NCBI GenBank assembly: GCA_009746045.1
Contig: RPFO01000542.1
Location: 896,444 to 960,176 of the forward strand
Direction: 5' to 3'
DNA length: 63,733 nucleotides
From: Mesostigma viride
Taxonomy: Eukaryota; Streptophyta; Mesostigmatophyceae; Mesostigmatales; Mesostigmataceae
In this document: positions 20,270-34,905 of the stretch, piece by piece
How positions within the stretch are numbered: the stretch's first letter is position 1
Layout: the number at the start of each line of letters is the position of its first letter
The notes under the pieces: generated by a model
What the model was told of the DNA's origin: nothing
The model's database searches: none
Seen by the model: only the letters and a program-made list of their open reading frames with translations
Made by a program: the position numbers and the translations under genes

Positions 20270-21175
20270 CGGGTAGAAAATAAATATATCAAGGAGACAA
20301 CCAGCGCAGGCCAGAAATCGGCAGATGCATGCATGGGCCCCGCCCAGCCGCATGCGCATGGTGCTCCATGGCCCGTTGGGGAACTTCACGGATCGAGTAT
20401 TAACCCCGATGAACGAATGGCCGGATATGGATCGACCGGCAAACTTGTAATCCTACCGCATGTAAGTAAGTGCATGCGTTCACGAACATGCATGCACTGA
20501 AGGCATGCATGCCACGGATCGAGTACCCGATGAGATCCTTTTCTACGTACACGGATACTTCACCCGCAAAGGCACATGAAGCTATTGGCATGACTCACTC
20601 GCCGGCCCAGGTCTGGAGTCGCAGATATAGCAACTCCGCGTCATCCGGACTATCCGGCCAATGAGACGACTGTACTTACGCCTGCCATATGAAGTGAGAC
20701 AACTATATGCATGATGACGGGTGTGCTGGTAGGTTGTATGCTACCCCCCGGCCGATAGCCCAGGAGAATATAAAAGGCTTCTCGCTGGAGGCTTCCCCTA
20801 CCGCATTTATCAAAGAGACAACCAGCGCAGGCCAGAAATCGGGAGAATCCGGACCATGGTAGCTCGAGCCTGCCGTTATCTTTTCCGCGTTTTCGAGTCG
20901 TTCAGGATGATGAAGACGAATGGTGATGGAAATGTGTATCCTTGTGCATTGAAATTATGGCTGGCTTACGTGTGGAGCGACTAGATGACCTAGACGGTGG
21001 GGCCGGAAACAGCATGCTTGATCAGGGCGTGTGTTTCTAGCCTAACTGGCCGGGAGTGTCTAGTGGTGAGCACCATTGCTGCGATCGCTCTCCCCCCTAC
21101 CGCATTTATGCATGCATAATGCACATGATAATTCTAGAGACAACCAGCCCAGGCCAGAAATCGGGAGAATAAAGA
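20270..21175. repeat. Cluster of dispersed-repeat copies
   Basis: The motif GAGACAACCAGCGCAGGCCAG (or a close variant) occurs near 20292, 20816 and 21128. From about 20808 to 21098 the sequence is the reverse complement of 36980-37290, including the blocks TCGTTCAGGATGATGAAGA, TGGCTGGCTTACGTGT and GGGGCCGGAAACAGCATGCT. A diverged LINE 3' hairpin lies at about 20365-20415. No gene is seen. Confidence 0.7.
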
Positions 21176-23200
21176 TAGCCAGAGTCACAAAAGTAGTGCC
21201 AAGTCCTGGGAACATGGTAGAGTTACCAGTCGAAACAATGCAGTTATTAGAATGGCTAAACTTACACCCAGCACTCACTGTTTCACTTCATACCTTACAA
21301 CTTTCCTCTACCAAGTTCTGTTACTGCTAGCTCTTCTGATCCCAACAGAAATGGCCATACGAGCGGGACGAGAAGGATTACTTGCAAGCTGAAATGCCTG
21401 CTCTGTCAGCAGCATGATACAAGCAACGTGCATCCATGTGCCCCACCTGTCAAATACATTTCTAGAATGGTTATCCTCTCACATAATGTACAACGAGAGA
21501 GTGAGAGAACACAGTGTGAACGACAATTCCAGTGTTGCTGTTCACCTGAAAGGCCAAAAAAGCAGCATTGGCAAGGTCTTTGCACTACGTACCCATCACA
21601 AGCTTGACAAGGTTTAGCATCTATGCAAGGACGTGCTGAATGGCCAGAACGTCCCGGCAGCCTGCAAACCCAAATCAGCAGACTGGCGCATCGATGCCTT
21701 AAGTCAGCACCACCAAGGGCATGACACAGGAGCAGTTGCCATACACTGTTTTGGACATTGGCTTGGGGAGAAGCGACACATCCCCCTCAGTTTCACGACA
21801 GGAATGGCCTAGCACAACCAGGAGCGGCTGTATGGCCACTGGACCTTCCAAATGTGGCCAAGATGTGGCAGGTTCCCACTCTACCTTGGGGGCTCCCCCA
21901 TGCCACTGGCCCCTTGTTTTCAAGGGAAATGGTGGTGTGTAGCCACACGAATGGCTACAGCCACCAAGTCAGCCATGCCACTTGCTTTGGCCTTGGCCTC
22001 CCCATTTTCCTTTACCCATTACTTACGAACGGCGCTGGCATTGAGATTTGTCAAATAAAGGCGTGTGCCACGCGCAGTTTTCCAGACACCCACAACCCCC
22101 ATCACTTGTTTTGTGTTTGTACACACCCCTGGCACAGGATCGGCGGGTGGTACCGCCAGGGTGCATACGAACAACAGTGCGCGAAATAAATACAGCCAAG
22201 TGTTTTTTGGCCACCTAAGACCTGCCTCGTCGACACCAGCTGTCGCCGCTCTTCAGTTAAAAAACTACCAGAAAATGTAATCCAACCCAACAATCTGCCC
22301 CCATGCCCCTGTGCTAGGATACCAAGCTGTTTGTGGGGTGAAACCACATATCACCCCACCACAGCAGCTGGAATGGAGACGGAATGGAGACAACTTGGCA
22401 TCGTGGAGGCAGACTTCACTGATCAAGGCACCTTTCTCTGCTGACAGGCCACCCATTCCCATCCGCCAGGGCAGGTCCAAGATCAGAGGCTCCACAGGCA
22501 AAATCCCATTCATGGGTGCCCGTAACATCACATTTGCAGCTTCGCCAACCCAACATCACCAGAAGAAGCATGGACGCACACGCACAGGCAATGCCCAGCC
22601 ACGCACAGGCATGCCTTTTCCCCCCTTTGCCTTCAGCCCCTCTGTTCCCGCGCAAGCACCGTGAACACACGCGTTTGGTGATGGGGGCAATGGCCACCAC
22701 CCACTTGGCCACGAGGTAGAAGCCAGCCCGTGCAGCCTCGTGAGCAGCCTCACGATACAGCCAGTTGCCCCAGAAGGCAAGTCTGCAGAAGGTAGGTCTG
22801 CATACCAACAACCTTCAAGCATCGGTGTGGGCAAAACAAAGGAGCGGCATTCATGAGCAAGTGCTCACGACCCCGAAATCTTGTTGGCGAGCATGCCCTG
22901 CCCAGGAAACGGCCCACGTGTGCTAGCGCACACCAGCATGGGCAAGCACAGCCCCAGGAGCTGCCCTCCCTAGATCGAGCGCTCAGGACTCCACCTCATA
23001 GGCTTCAAGTACCTCAGGTCCTCAAGTACTCAAGTACCCATATGGCCTAGTACTCAAACGCCCAAGTGCTCTCATGTGCCCAAGGGCGAAGTGCTCAAGC
23101 TTCAGCACTCAGGCTCGAGCACTCAGGCTGAATTAGTCAGGCTCCAATACTCGCAAGTATTCAAGCGCTCCGCACTCAAAAGTACTCGAGCACGCCAGCC
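21176..23200. other. No gene recognised; flank of the kinase gene
   Basis: I see no credible exon, RNA gene or repeat family here. 22980-23190 has an irregular repetition of CTCAAGTACTC and TCAAGYRCTC phrases, which lies within or next to the 3' UTR of the minus-strand kinase gene. Confidence 0.4.
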
Positions 23201-26845
<3,645 letters not shown>

Positions 26846-29050
26846 CTTTTAAGGCCTGCGAGACGAAGACTCCCGCCCGACACCCCGCTATTCGAGCTAC
26901 TGGCGAGGCTATACACAAGCCGCCATGGCCTTTTCCGCGAGGTCCGCGGCATCCAGATACTCAATACTTGGAGCGCATTTCAAACAGAAAAAAATGCGAG
27001 ACAAGCCTTGCAGCATTTCCACCAATTTGATGGAATGCACGGCCAGACACCGAGCAATTATAGTCCAATTTCCACGAGCGCGACCCGCGTACGCAGGATG
27101 GCATGCAGCCGAGTAGAAATGTTGAACGAAACGCTAGCCATCGTGAGAAATGCGGATCATGAATGTCCAGATCTTTTGACGTCAATAATATGTCAAGGAG
27201 AACAGGAAATGCAACGATCCAAGGGCAGCCATGCGGGCAGCCTTGCGGATGGCAGGGGATGCCCGTGGAGCTGCAGTGCGGGAAATGACGCTCTGGCGGA
27301 GTGCCGCTTTGCGCACTGGTCTCGGTCGTCAATCTTGCAGGCTGCTCAAGGCAGTGCAGCGCGCCAGACGATAGTTGCTGCTGTAGCGAAACCGCCGTAT
27401 GCAGGAATAACCCCAGGGAAGGGATAGGCCGTATGGCGCGGCCCCCAATAAACCCCGGGAAAAGGGGGGACGCTACGGAGGTGCGAGTGGTTTCATCAAG
27501 TTGGATCTGTTTTGATCTTGGCGCGCTTTGGCTTGGACCCTCCAGACCACTTCATGATGCTCCCGATTCGTCAGTCATCAGGAGTTTGCCGTCGCTTGAA
27601 GAAATCCAGCCAAGGCGCGGACCAAGGAAAAACATCGGCATCCGCGCCACGTAAGTACTTAGAAGTACTTCGTTCTGACGCCGCACGCCCGGCGTGCACC
27701 TGCATGGCCTGACTCATCGCCTGACAATTATTTTTTAAAAAATGGTAATTATTCCGACGCAACGAATGAGCGAACTGCGCGGCAAAAAATTTCGCGTCTT
27801 TTCGCTTCGGACCTCGAAAGGATTTTTCCCGGAAACCGCAATCGGCTGCAGCGAGGTTGCCAGAGTGAGTCGGTTGCAGTTTACCGACGTTAGTCATGCA
27901 GCATGTCGAGTGACTCGATACAGCTGATCATGAATGCCATATTGGGTTGTCCGTGACCTCCCACGTTGCACTGCGGGCTCCGCCTGCAGCATAAGGACCG
28001 CTTCCTGGTAGCATATACGAGAGTTCTTGCCTGTTGATGAGTTAGTCAATTCGTAACCTTGTAGGCTTGCCTTTTCGCCAACTAGCCTCCACCATGACTA
28101 TGATAGAAACAGGTTTAATATGGAAGCCATTCAGGCAGGCTTTCCTTTCACCCGTGTTACTTTGGAGGAAACTCCGCGCATGTTCAACCTAGTAGACGCT
28201 TTTTGTCTCTTACCAAGGCTTTGAATACTTTTCTTTAAAAGGATCATGACGTGCAGGCCGTCTTATACGCATAACTGCCAAAAAAAATTACCACTGCAAG
28301 AGGCAGACCTCGGTTTGAAACCAAGTCAGGCACGTTTATAATGTCCTCCCCGGTTTTCCTGACCCGGCCACCGGGACATTAGTAGGCTTCTTCAAACGGG
28401 AGCGGGCCGGGATTCGAGCGCTTTAGTTTTCGAAAGACTTATTGGCAACCAACTGGCAGCTAGCGTCACCGTAACTACCTACACCGAGCGAGAAAACAAT
28501 GCCAAGCTGCCGCACTGCTCTGCTTACCTTCGGCTGCAATGGGATGTGGCTAGAGCACCATCTGCACGAGAATTACGGCTGCTTTCATGCCAGCAGGCAT
28601 GCAATGGCAGTGTTAACCTTGGCAGTCCTAGTCAGAGCATCTCGTTTTCTTCGTATTTACCATTGAAACATACATTGCATGCTCATTGGAATTTTGTAGC
28701 ATTGCCGCACGTGATCAAGCCTTGGACAACGGAACACATTAACCTCCCTTACATCTGCGTGCTGTTCTTGAAACGTATTTGTGCTGAGTGACTGCAAGCC
28801 TGTATCGCAGCGGAATACCGTGGCAGAGTCACTTGACTATCAACCTGGATGCATGGTTCCAGCTGGCTGGCTTTTCTGGCCTGCTTTTTCGAGTTCATGG
28901 CATTTGGATTCGTATGCATGTCCAGCCAGCCACAGCTGGACATGATGGCATGTCAAGCCCGCATTATGTGAACCAATTACCTGGGTTTAATATGCGAGCC
29001 GTAGGAGATTGGGTCGCCACTTGCATGAGCTTGCTGGGATGAGGCAGTGA
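26846..29050. other. No gene recognised; upstream flank of the kinase gene
   Basis: This 2.2 kb lies upstream of the kinase start and should contain its promoter and 5' UTR, but I see no defining element. Several short ORFs exist, none with a recognisable domain. The segment is mixed in composition and shows no copy of the repeat families described elsewhere. Confidence 0.35.
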
Positions 29051-29059
29051 ACTGAAGGC

Positions 29060-29080
29060 AGGGGGGGGGGGGGGGGGGGC
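29060..29080. repeat. Poly-G run
   Basis: About 19 consecutive G. The following 29081-29390 is AT-rich without a visible gene. Confidence 0.85.
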
Positions 29081-29391
29081 AACTAGAGGTACATACTGGT
29101 GCCGGTTCAATTCGCGTGTGGGATGTCTACTATATTGACAGCAGTGATTACTACTATTCTTTGAAAATTTTGTAATTTTTTTCTTTCTGTTTCTTTCTTC
29201 TTCCCGTCCAAATTTATGGCTTGAATCTTTTTTCTTTTTTCCTTATCATCAATATAACTTTCATTATTAATACATATTTATTCATCACCTGTATTATTGT
29301 ACTTATGGATTGAGAAAGTTGCGTTTGAGAGAAACTTCCCCAACTAGGGAGCCGAACAACGCAATGAAAAGAGGCTAGCGGTAGAGGTTGG

Positions 29392-30331
29392 GTAGAGGGG
29401 AGGGGAGGGGAGGGAGGGAGGGGAGGGGAGGGGAGGGGAGGGGAGGGGAGGGGAGGGGAGGGGAGGGGAGGGGAGGGGAGGGGAGGGGAGGGAGGGGAGG
29501 GGAGGGGAGGGAGGGGAGGGAGGGGAGGGGAGGGGAGGGAGGGGAGGGGAGGGAGGGGAGGGGAGGGGAGGGGAGGGGAGGGGAGGGGAGGGAGGGAGGG
29601 GAGGGGAGGGGAGGGAGGGAGGGGAGGGGGAGGGGAGGGGAGGGAGGGAGGGAGGGGAGGGAGGGGAGGGGAGGGAGGGGAGGGGAGGGGAGGGGAGGGA
29701 GGGGAGGGGGGGGAGGGGAGGGGAGGGAGGGGAGGGAGGGGAGGGGAGGGAGGGAGGGGAGGAGGGGAGGGAGGGGAGGGGAGGGGAGGGAGGGAGGGGA
29801 GGAGGGGAGGGGAGGGGGGAGGGGAGGGGAGGGAGGGAGGGGAGGGGAGGGAGGGGAGGGAGGGGAGGGAGGGAGGGGAGGGGAGGGGAGGGGAGGGGAG
29901 GGGAGGGAGGGGAGGGGAGAGGGGAGGGAGGGGAGGGGAGGGGAGGGAGGGGAGGGGAGGGGAGGGGGGGGGGAGGGGAGGGGAGGGGAGGGAGGGGAGG
30001 GAGGGAGGGGAGGGGAGGGGAGGGAGGGAGGGGAGGGAGGGAGGGAGGGGAGGGGAGGGGAGGGAGGGAGGGGAGGGGAGGGGAGGGGGGGGGGGAGGGG
30101 AGGGGAGGGGAGGGAGGGGAGGGGAGGGGAGGGGGGGAGGGAGGGGGGGAGGGGAGGGAGGGGAGGGAGGGAGGGGAGGGGAGGGAGGGGAGGGGGGAGG
30201 GGAGGGAGGGGAGGGGAGGGAGGGGAGGGGAGGGAGGGGAGGGGAGGGGAGGGGAGGGGAGGGAGGGGAGGGGAGGGGAGGGGAGGGGAGGGGAGGGGAG
30301 GGGGGGGGGGGGGGGGGGGGAGAGGGAGGGC
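29392..30331. repeat. 0.94 kb pure purine tract (GGGGA/GGGA)
   Basis: The plus strand is made only of G and A, mostly GGGGA with interspersed GGGA and GGA units. It ends in a long G run (about 30300-30320). The complementary strand is pure C/T. Both strands give long artefactual ORFs. Such tracts readily form G-quadruplex or triplex DNA. 30332-31180 beyond it has no gene that I recognise. Confidence 0.9.
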
Positions 30332-31734
30332 CGAAAATAGCATATCAGTACAAGATTAGCAGGATCTCATGATCAGGAGCACTTTCGAGGACATTTTTCT
30401 GCGTATACAGGTCTTGATTACCTTAAATCTACGTAGCTTGTTGATTTCCTCTCCTACTTGCCTAGTCCTCCCAACACGCTGCGGTGCTATCTTGTGTCTT
30501 GCGCAGGTCAGTAATTGAGCGTTCTGGGGCGGTCATGATGCTGCCAGTCTTATGGGGGGTGTACCGGAAGATGGCTGACAAATTTTGCAGCTACGGTATG
30601 TACAAGAAGCTTGCCCTCTACACCATATCATTGAAGATGGAGAAGAGTTACCCCTCAGGTTTGTTTTTGCCGTCCTCCCGGCCTCCATGCAGGCCTGCCT
30701 TAATTCCTACAGACAGCCACGCGGGTTCCGCGGCCTAAATTGCGCCTTAGATCCTCTCTGATCCGGACAACTGCTCTAGATAGTCCTCACGTTGTCCAGA
30801 CCGCCGTTGATGCATCCATGGATGCAGGAGTAGTTGCCGCACTAGCTAGTCTCACTTATAATATATCAAGGAGTCTCACTTATAATGTATGACCAGGTCG
30901 ATCGAGGAAAATTGCGTGCAGGTATTAACTTAGTAGAAGTGCTCATTATTACGAAAAATTAAATATATATAGCCATCACGCACGCCCAGAACTCATAATC
31001 AATAACACTATTTATATAGTTGACGATCGGCAAGGTTTGAACATGCATTGACCGGCTAAGTTCTAAGTTGACCTGCACTGTGCAGCCACATTTTTTGCCA
31101 ACTAGTCTTCTTGATTACTACTATCATCATTTTTATTTTAAATAATCAATAAATAAGCACGTGGCTGCGTCACGTGCATTAAATTAAATTAAATTATAAC
31201 ATGTCTCCGTTGGGAGATCATGTAGCACATATTCCAGGTTGGATGGGTGGTCTGGAGGAGGCCGCGTAATCGAACTAACCTAACTCTAAGCTATATCTAG
31301 TCTAGAAAAGCCTATCTACGCTACTCATCAAAACGGTTCCTCCTCTTGGGGGGAGGTGGCTTGCCCACAGGGGCTGGCGTGTGCGCCTTGACAATCTTCT
31401 TCCACCGCGTCTTGTCCTGCATGGCAGTCCAAAGACGGGAGAGAGAGTGGATGCGGTACTCAAACTGGGCTGGGACCACTAGGTCGTCCAGCAACATCTG
31501 GGTATAGGTCATGGCATGTTTCCCTACCTTTTTAGGAATGTTGAACGAAAATGTACAAGTTGAACGAAAATGGCTGACGGCGGTATGGCTGACGGCGGAG
31601 TTCAGATCTTTTGCGTCTGAGCCCCAAATTCGGTCAGACCACTTGCATTCGATGCGCCTTTCTAAGACGCACTTGCCAGTATAAACGGTTACGGCTGCCA
31701 CGCAGTATAGACAAAGTTACGCACGTGACCAGCT

Positions 31735-33096
31735 ATGACGACTCCCAAAGCAAAACGAGGGCTGGAAAAGGAGCTGGCACAGCTTCCCAGCGCCCAGCCC
31801 AACCCTCTCGCCCTCGCCATTGTTCAGCCGACAGGCTTACCCGCCAAACCCTCGCCAAGCGCCTCGCCTGAGCCCAAGAAACCCTGCCACGATCGAAAAT
31901 GGAGCGAGTTCCTCCCCGGCGACCGACGATTCTCCCTCACCGAGTGGCAAGAGTTGTCGCCGCAGGAATGCATTGAGGTTCTCCAGTTCCTCGAACAGGA
32001 GCGGAAGCTCTTCGTGCCCAGGAAGGGGGCGGCTATCGACTACAATGGAGACATGTCCTGGCTCTATGCTTTGAACGAAGTACAACAACGCCTGATTATC
32101 CTGACCAGCCAATTCCAGATCCGCCTCGGCGACATCACCAGAACGCTCCGCACCCCAGCCCCCGCACAGCCGGCAGCGCCATCGGCTTCCTCCCTCGGCA
32201 AGGATGACATCCGCGCAGTGCTGGAGGAGCACGTGACCTGGCCGCTGGCCGAGCAGCTGACATCGCTGAACACCACGCTCAACACGGTCGAGGCCCGGGT
32301 CTCCAACGTGGAAACCAAGGTCGTCCACAAGCTACAACCCCAGTTCACGGCGCTACACACCACGGCGCAGGCTTCGGAAACGCATGCTGCACTTGTCTCT
32401 CGCCTTAACCAGGTGGAGGGCAAGTGTGGCGTGCTCCTGAAGAAGCTTGAGGCCATCACCGCCCACACCGAGGCCCTGGCCACACAGGTCCCCAAGATAG
32501 CGGAGCAGACGGCCACCATTGCATCCCAGCCACCCCGGCAGGATGCTGGCGACCTCCCGCCGCTCTCCTACGCGGACCTGCTGCGGTCAGCGACCGCCTC
32601 CACCACCGACGCCATCGCCACAAAGCTCCAGGAGCTGGAGGACCACCGCCAGGCCCAGCAACGGGAGGTCACCGATCGCGCTCGCCGCGAGTGCCGAGTG
32701 GTGCTACGTCGCTTCCCCCAGAAGCCAGGTGAGACGTCAACCTCTCTTGCTGACGAGCTCAAGAACCAGCTTCTTACCCTCATGGGCCTGGTAGGTGAGG
32801 TAGAACTGCGTGGGTGCCACCGCCTTCCCCACTCACGGGACAAGGCGGCCCCCCCACCAGTCCTACTCACCTTCCCCTCCCCTGAGGATAAGCAGCGGTT
32901 CCTCTCTCGTCGCAAGCGGTTGCACGACCTCACCTGGACGCTGGATGACGACCTCACCCCCGCTCAGCAACAGCAGCGACGCGACCTGTGGCCGGAATAC
33001 CTCCGCCATAAGCAGGACCCCCAGAAGCCCAAGGTGTACTGGAGGGGCGGGGACCTGATGATCAACCACAAGATGTGGACGCCCCCAGCGGGCTAG
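31735..33096 (+). CDS. LINE ORF1-type RNA-binding protein
   Basis: An intact 453-codon ORF. The N-terminal third is Pro-rich then helical. About residues 155-300 form a long heptad-like coiled coil (TLNTVEARVSNVETKV and similar). From about residue 317 the protein follows the plan of L1 ORF1p C-terminal domains: VVLRRFP, then L-x-G-C-H-R-L, then a PPVLLTFPSPEDKQRFL strand-helix. DDDLTPAQQQQRRDLWP follows near residue 403, and KVYWRGGDLMINHKMW near residue 432. Such proteins trimerise and coat retrotransposon RNA as chaperones. The intact frame suggests recent insertion. The call rests on this pattern, not on a search. Confidence 0.8.
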   Translation: MTTPKAKRGLEKELAQLPSAQPNPLALAIVQPTGLPAKPSPSASPEPKKPCHDRKWSEFLPGDRRFSLTEWQELSPQECIEVLQFLEQERKLFVPRKGAAIDYNGDMSWLYALNEVQQRLIILTSQFQIRLGDITRTLRTPAPAQPAAPSASSLGKDDIRAVLEEHVTWPLAEQLTSLNTTLNTVEARVSNVETKVVHKLQPQFTALHTTAQASETHAALVSRLNQVEGKCGVLLKKLEAITAHTEALATQVPKIAEQTATIASQPPRQDAGDLPPLSYADLLRSATASTTDAIATKLQELEDHRQAQQREVTDRARRECRVVLRRFPQKPGETSTSLADELKNQLLTLMGLVGEVELRGCHRLPHSRDKAAPPPVLLTFPSPEDKQRFLSRRKRLHDLTWTLDDDLTPAQQQQRRDLWPEYLRHKQDPQKPKVYWRGGDLMINHKMWTPPAG

Positions 33097-33449
33097 AATA
33101 GCAATAGCCCTAGCTTGTAACCATTGGCGTCACTGCCGCTAAGGCAGCCATGCCTAGCTGTGCCAACACACCTAGTCACGTGCCGCCAACGCACGGTACA
33201 CAACCAGCCATAGCCTTAGCCTAGTCCTAGTACAGCCATGCTACGCCCTGGCTATGTTCAGATTACTTGCCCACGCTCCTTGCTATGATATGCTCACATG
33301 GGTCTTATTGCACCCACAGTTTGCCGGATCGTTAGCCTGTCCTTTTCGCTAGCCGCGCCCGATTGCAGCTGTGGCATGCCTTTGGCATGAAGGAGACTGG
33401 GGGTCTCTGCCCTTTCTCCTGTAGTGCACACACAGGGATTAAAAGCACT

Positions 33450-33504
33450 TCGGTGCTCCGTGACTCCCCAACGGGAGCACGAGTTTAATTAATTAATTAA
33501 TTAA
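33450..33504 (+). terminator. Retroelement 3' terminal hairpin and TTAA tail
   Basis: GGTGCTCCGTGACTCCCC-AACGGGAGCAC can form a stem with GTGCTCC pairing to GGAGCAC-type sequence. A short linker and about five TTAA units follow. The same hairpin in the opposite orientation marks the other LINE 3' ends at about 19515 and 34058. Confidence 0.7.
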
Positions 33505-33834
33505 TTTAGGAATGTTCTTGGGGCCAGGCCAGGTCAAAATATGCCGCCCTGGTTGGCCGAGCCGCTGGGGACCGGCCAGACCAAGGGCGGTGTCGACCTG
33601 GCTGGTGCGAGCAAGATGTCCTACAAATGCTATCCTACGCTGCCTAATCTCATCCGAAATACGAGGCATACCGTGATACAAAGACTCTAATGACCTACGC
33701 CGACATTCAGGACCTGGCGGAGCATCCGGGTTACCGTGCCGTCTAGCTTGGCTGCCAGTGTTGCCGTGAGTGTCCATGCCTCGGCGCCATACGTGAGCAC
33801 CGTGAGGACGAGGACCTTGAAGAGCGTCACGTGC

Positions 33835-34030
33835 ATATGGGTGCCAATACAGAGTAAAGGAACCTTCAACACTATTATACACGACGAGAAGCTAGGAGGG
33901 AGGCCGGGCGCCCTAGCTTCTCTCACTGCCGCAAGTACGTGGGCAGCCAGGGCAGGCCACATAGCGCTCTCTCCACAGCTAGCTGCATGCCGGTGCCGGG
34001 GCGCAACATGCACTGTGGGTGCAATACGTA
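33835..34030. repeat. Dispersed repeat shared with 38540-38760
   Basis: Both regions contain GGGTGCCAATRCAGAGTAAAG, AACCTTCAAC, GGGCGCCCTAG and AGCTTCTCTCACTGCC in the same order. It abuts the 5' truncation point of the LINE fragment. Confidence 0.7.
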
Positions 34031-34036
34031 CCACCA

Positions 34037-34215
34037 TTAATTAATTAATTAGACTCGTGCTCCCGTTGGGGAGTCACGGAGCATTAACCCCGATGGATGG
34101 ATGGATGCCAGGTGCAAACAGTCCTACCGGTCTAATCTATCTACAACAGCTATCTTACTAAATCTATCAACATCAACTCTACCCTAGGGGACCTGTCTGG
34201 CGTGCTTCCCGTATA
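34037..34215 (-). mobile_element. LINE 3' end fragment
   Basis: From the tail of TTAA units (34037-34052) it reads the conserved hairpin and GGAGCATTAACCCCGATGG, then CCTACCGGTCTAATCTATCTAC and CCCTAGGGG. The order is the same as in the LINE copy at 19515-19690. Homology stops at about 34215. Confidence 0.75.
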
Positions 34216-34753
34216 TGTTTGCACACGCGGGTGTTACGTCGCGTAACAATCTGTCACAGCTACGGACGTAAATTAGGTCCTTTGCCTCAGTCGTTCCTAG
34301 GTTTACGTGTAGCTTGTACCGGTGGACACTGTTGTCCCGGTACCGTGGTGCATTGGATGCATTTGGCGTCGCGCCGCGTACTTTAGTAGTGGTCCTCATC
34401 CTTCGGGTAGAATGTAGTGGACCAGCGTGCATCTGTGCGTTTGTAGGCCAGGGCCATGTCGGCCCGAGCATGCTGGACCGTTGGTGATCATTTATGCACG
34501 TTCTACCCCTCGTGTTGGCACTCGGCATGTACGTGTTAATGAATTGACGGACACATATAGCTAGGGTCATGGCAGTGTCACACTGAGTAGTAGTGTTTCC
34601 TTCCTCTATTCCAGGAGTAAACGGGTTTCGGTTAAATGGCTTATGGCGTATTATAGTCGTACTTACGTAAATGCATTGCTCAAGATCCAGCTCGTCACGT
34701 TCGTCTTTCGCACAGGGATTAACTAGGGGTGGCCTCACTAATTTAGGTAGCAT
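34184..34753 (-). CDS. Unrecognised ORF read into a LINE 3' end
   Basis: A 189-codon minus-strand ORF whose last few codons lie in the LINE 3' fragment. It shows no reverse-transcriptase motif and no domain I recognise. It may be the body of a different element that shares the LINE 3' end, or chance. 34754-34905 holds nothing recognisable. Confidence 0.25.
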   Translation of the reverse strand: MLPKLVRPPLVNPCAKDERDELDLEQCIYVSTTIIRHKPFNRNPFTPGIEEGNTTTQCDTAMTLAICVRQFINTYMPSANTRGRTCINDHQRSSMLGPTWPWPTNAQMHAGPLHSTRRMRTTTKVRGATPNASNAPRYRDNSVHRYKLHVNLGTTEAKDLIYVRSCDRLLRDVTPACANIYGKHARQVP

Positions 34754-34905
34754 ATTAGACCGATAAGAGAGGTAGAGGCGGAGGTAGAGGGCTGAGTCCT
34801 AACAATGGACTCGGAGGAACTTTAGGTAGAGAACGTGACGGAGATCCGGCCCTGCAGCAGACGCCATTGACCCTACCCTTCCGCGGCCAGGGATATGAAG
34901 CCAAC

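Larger units (their letters stand above)
31543..33504 (+). mobile_element. ORF1-only non-autonomous LINE-type retroelement
   Basis: The element is bounded by the 12-base target-site duplication TTTAGGAATGTT (31531-31542 and 33505-33516). It contains a 5' region of 192 bases with a short direct repeat (GAACGAAAATG), one ORF (31735-33096) and a 3' UTR of about 0.36 kb. A terminal hairpin (about 33451-33482) and a TTAA-repeat tail (about 33485-33504) follow. No reverse transcriptase or endonuclease is present, so it must have been moved by a partner LINE. It sits in the opposite orientation inside another LINE. Confidence 0.88.
31181..33830 (-). mobile_element. LINE fragment interrupted by a nested element
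   Basis: This is a minus-strand LINE 3' part in two pieces. 33830-33505 encodes VLTYGAEAWTLTATLAAKLDG through RIAFVGHLARTSQVDTALG to WPGPKNIPK. 31542-31201 continues with KKVGKHAMTYTQMLLDDLVVP to the C terminus RRNRFDE. The homologous copy at 39386-39900 has the two pieces contiguous. The 3' UTR ends with the inverted sequence CTCCGTTGGGAG and a tail of AATTT units (31181-31200). It is 5'-truncated, with frameshifts. Confidence 0.85.

Noticed and set aside
28260-28420. Possible tRNA (GGTTTGAAACC and GGGATTCGAGCGC phrases)
   Set aside because: I could not build an acceptor stem or anticodon arm around either phrase.
29375-30359. 320-residue Gly/Glu/Arg and Pro/Leu/Ser ORFs
   Set aside because: The tract has only G and A, so the plus strand lacks T and cannot encode TAA, TAG or TGA. 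The ORFs are composition artefacts.
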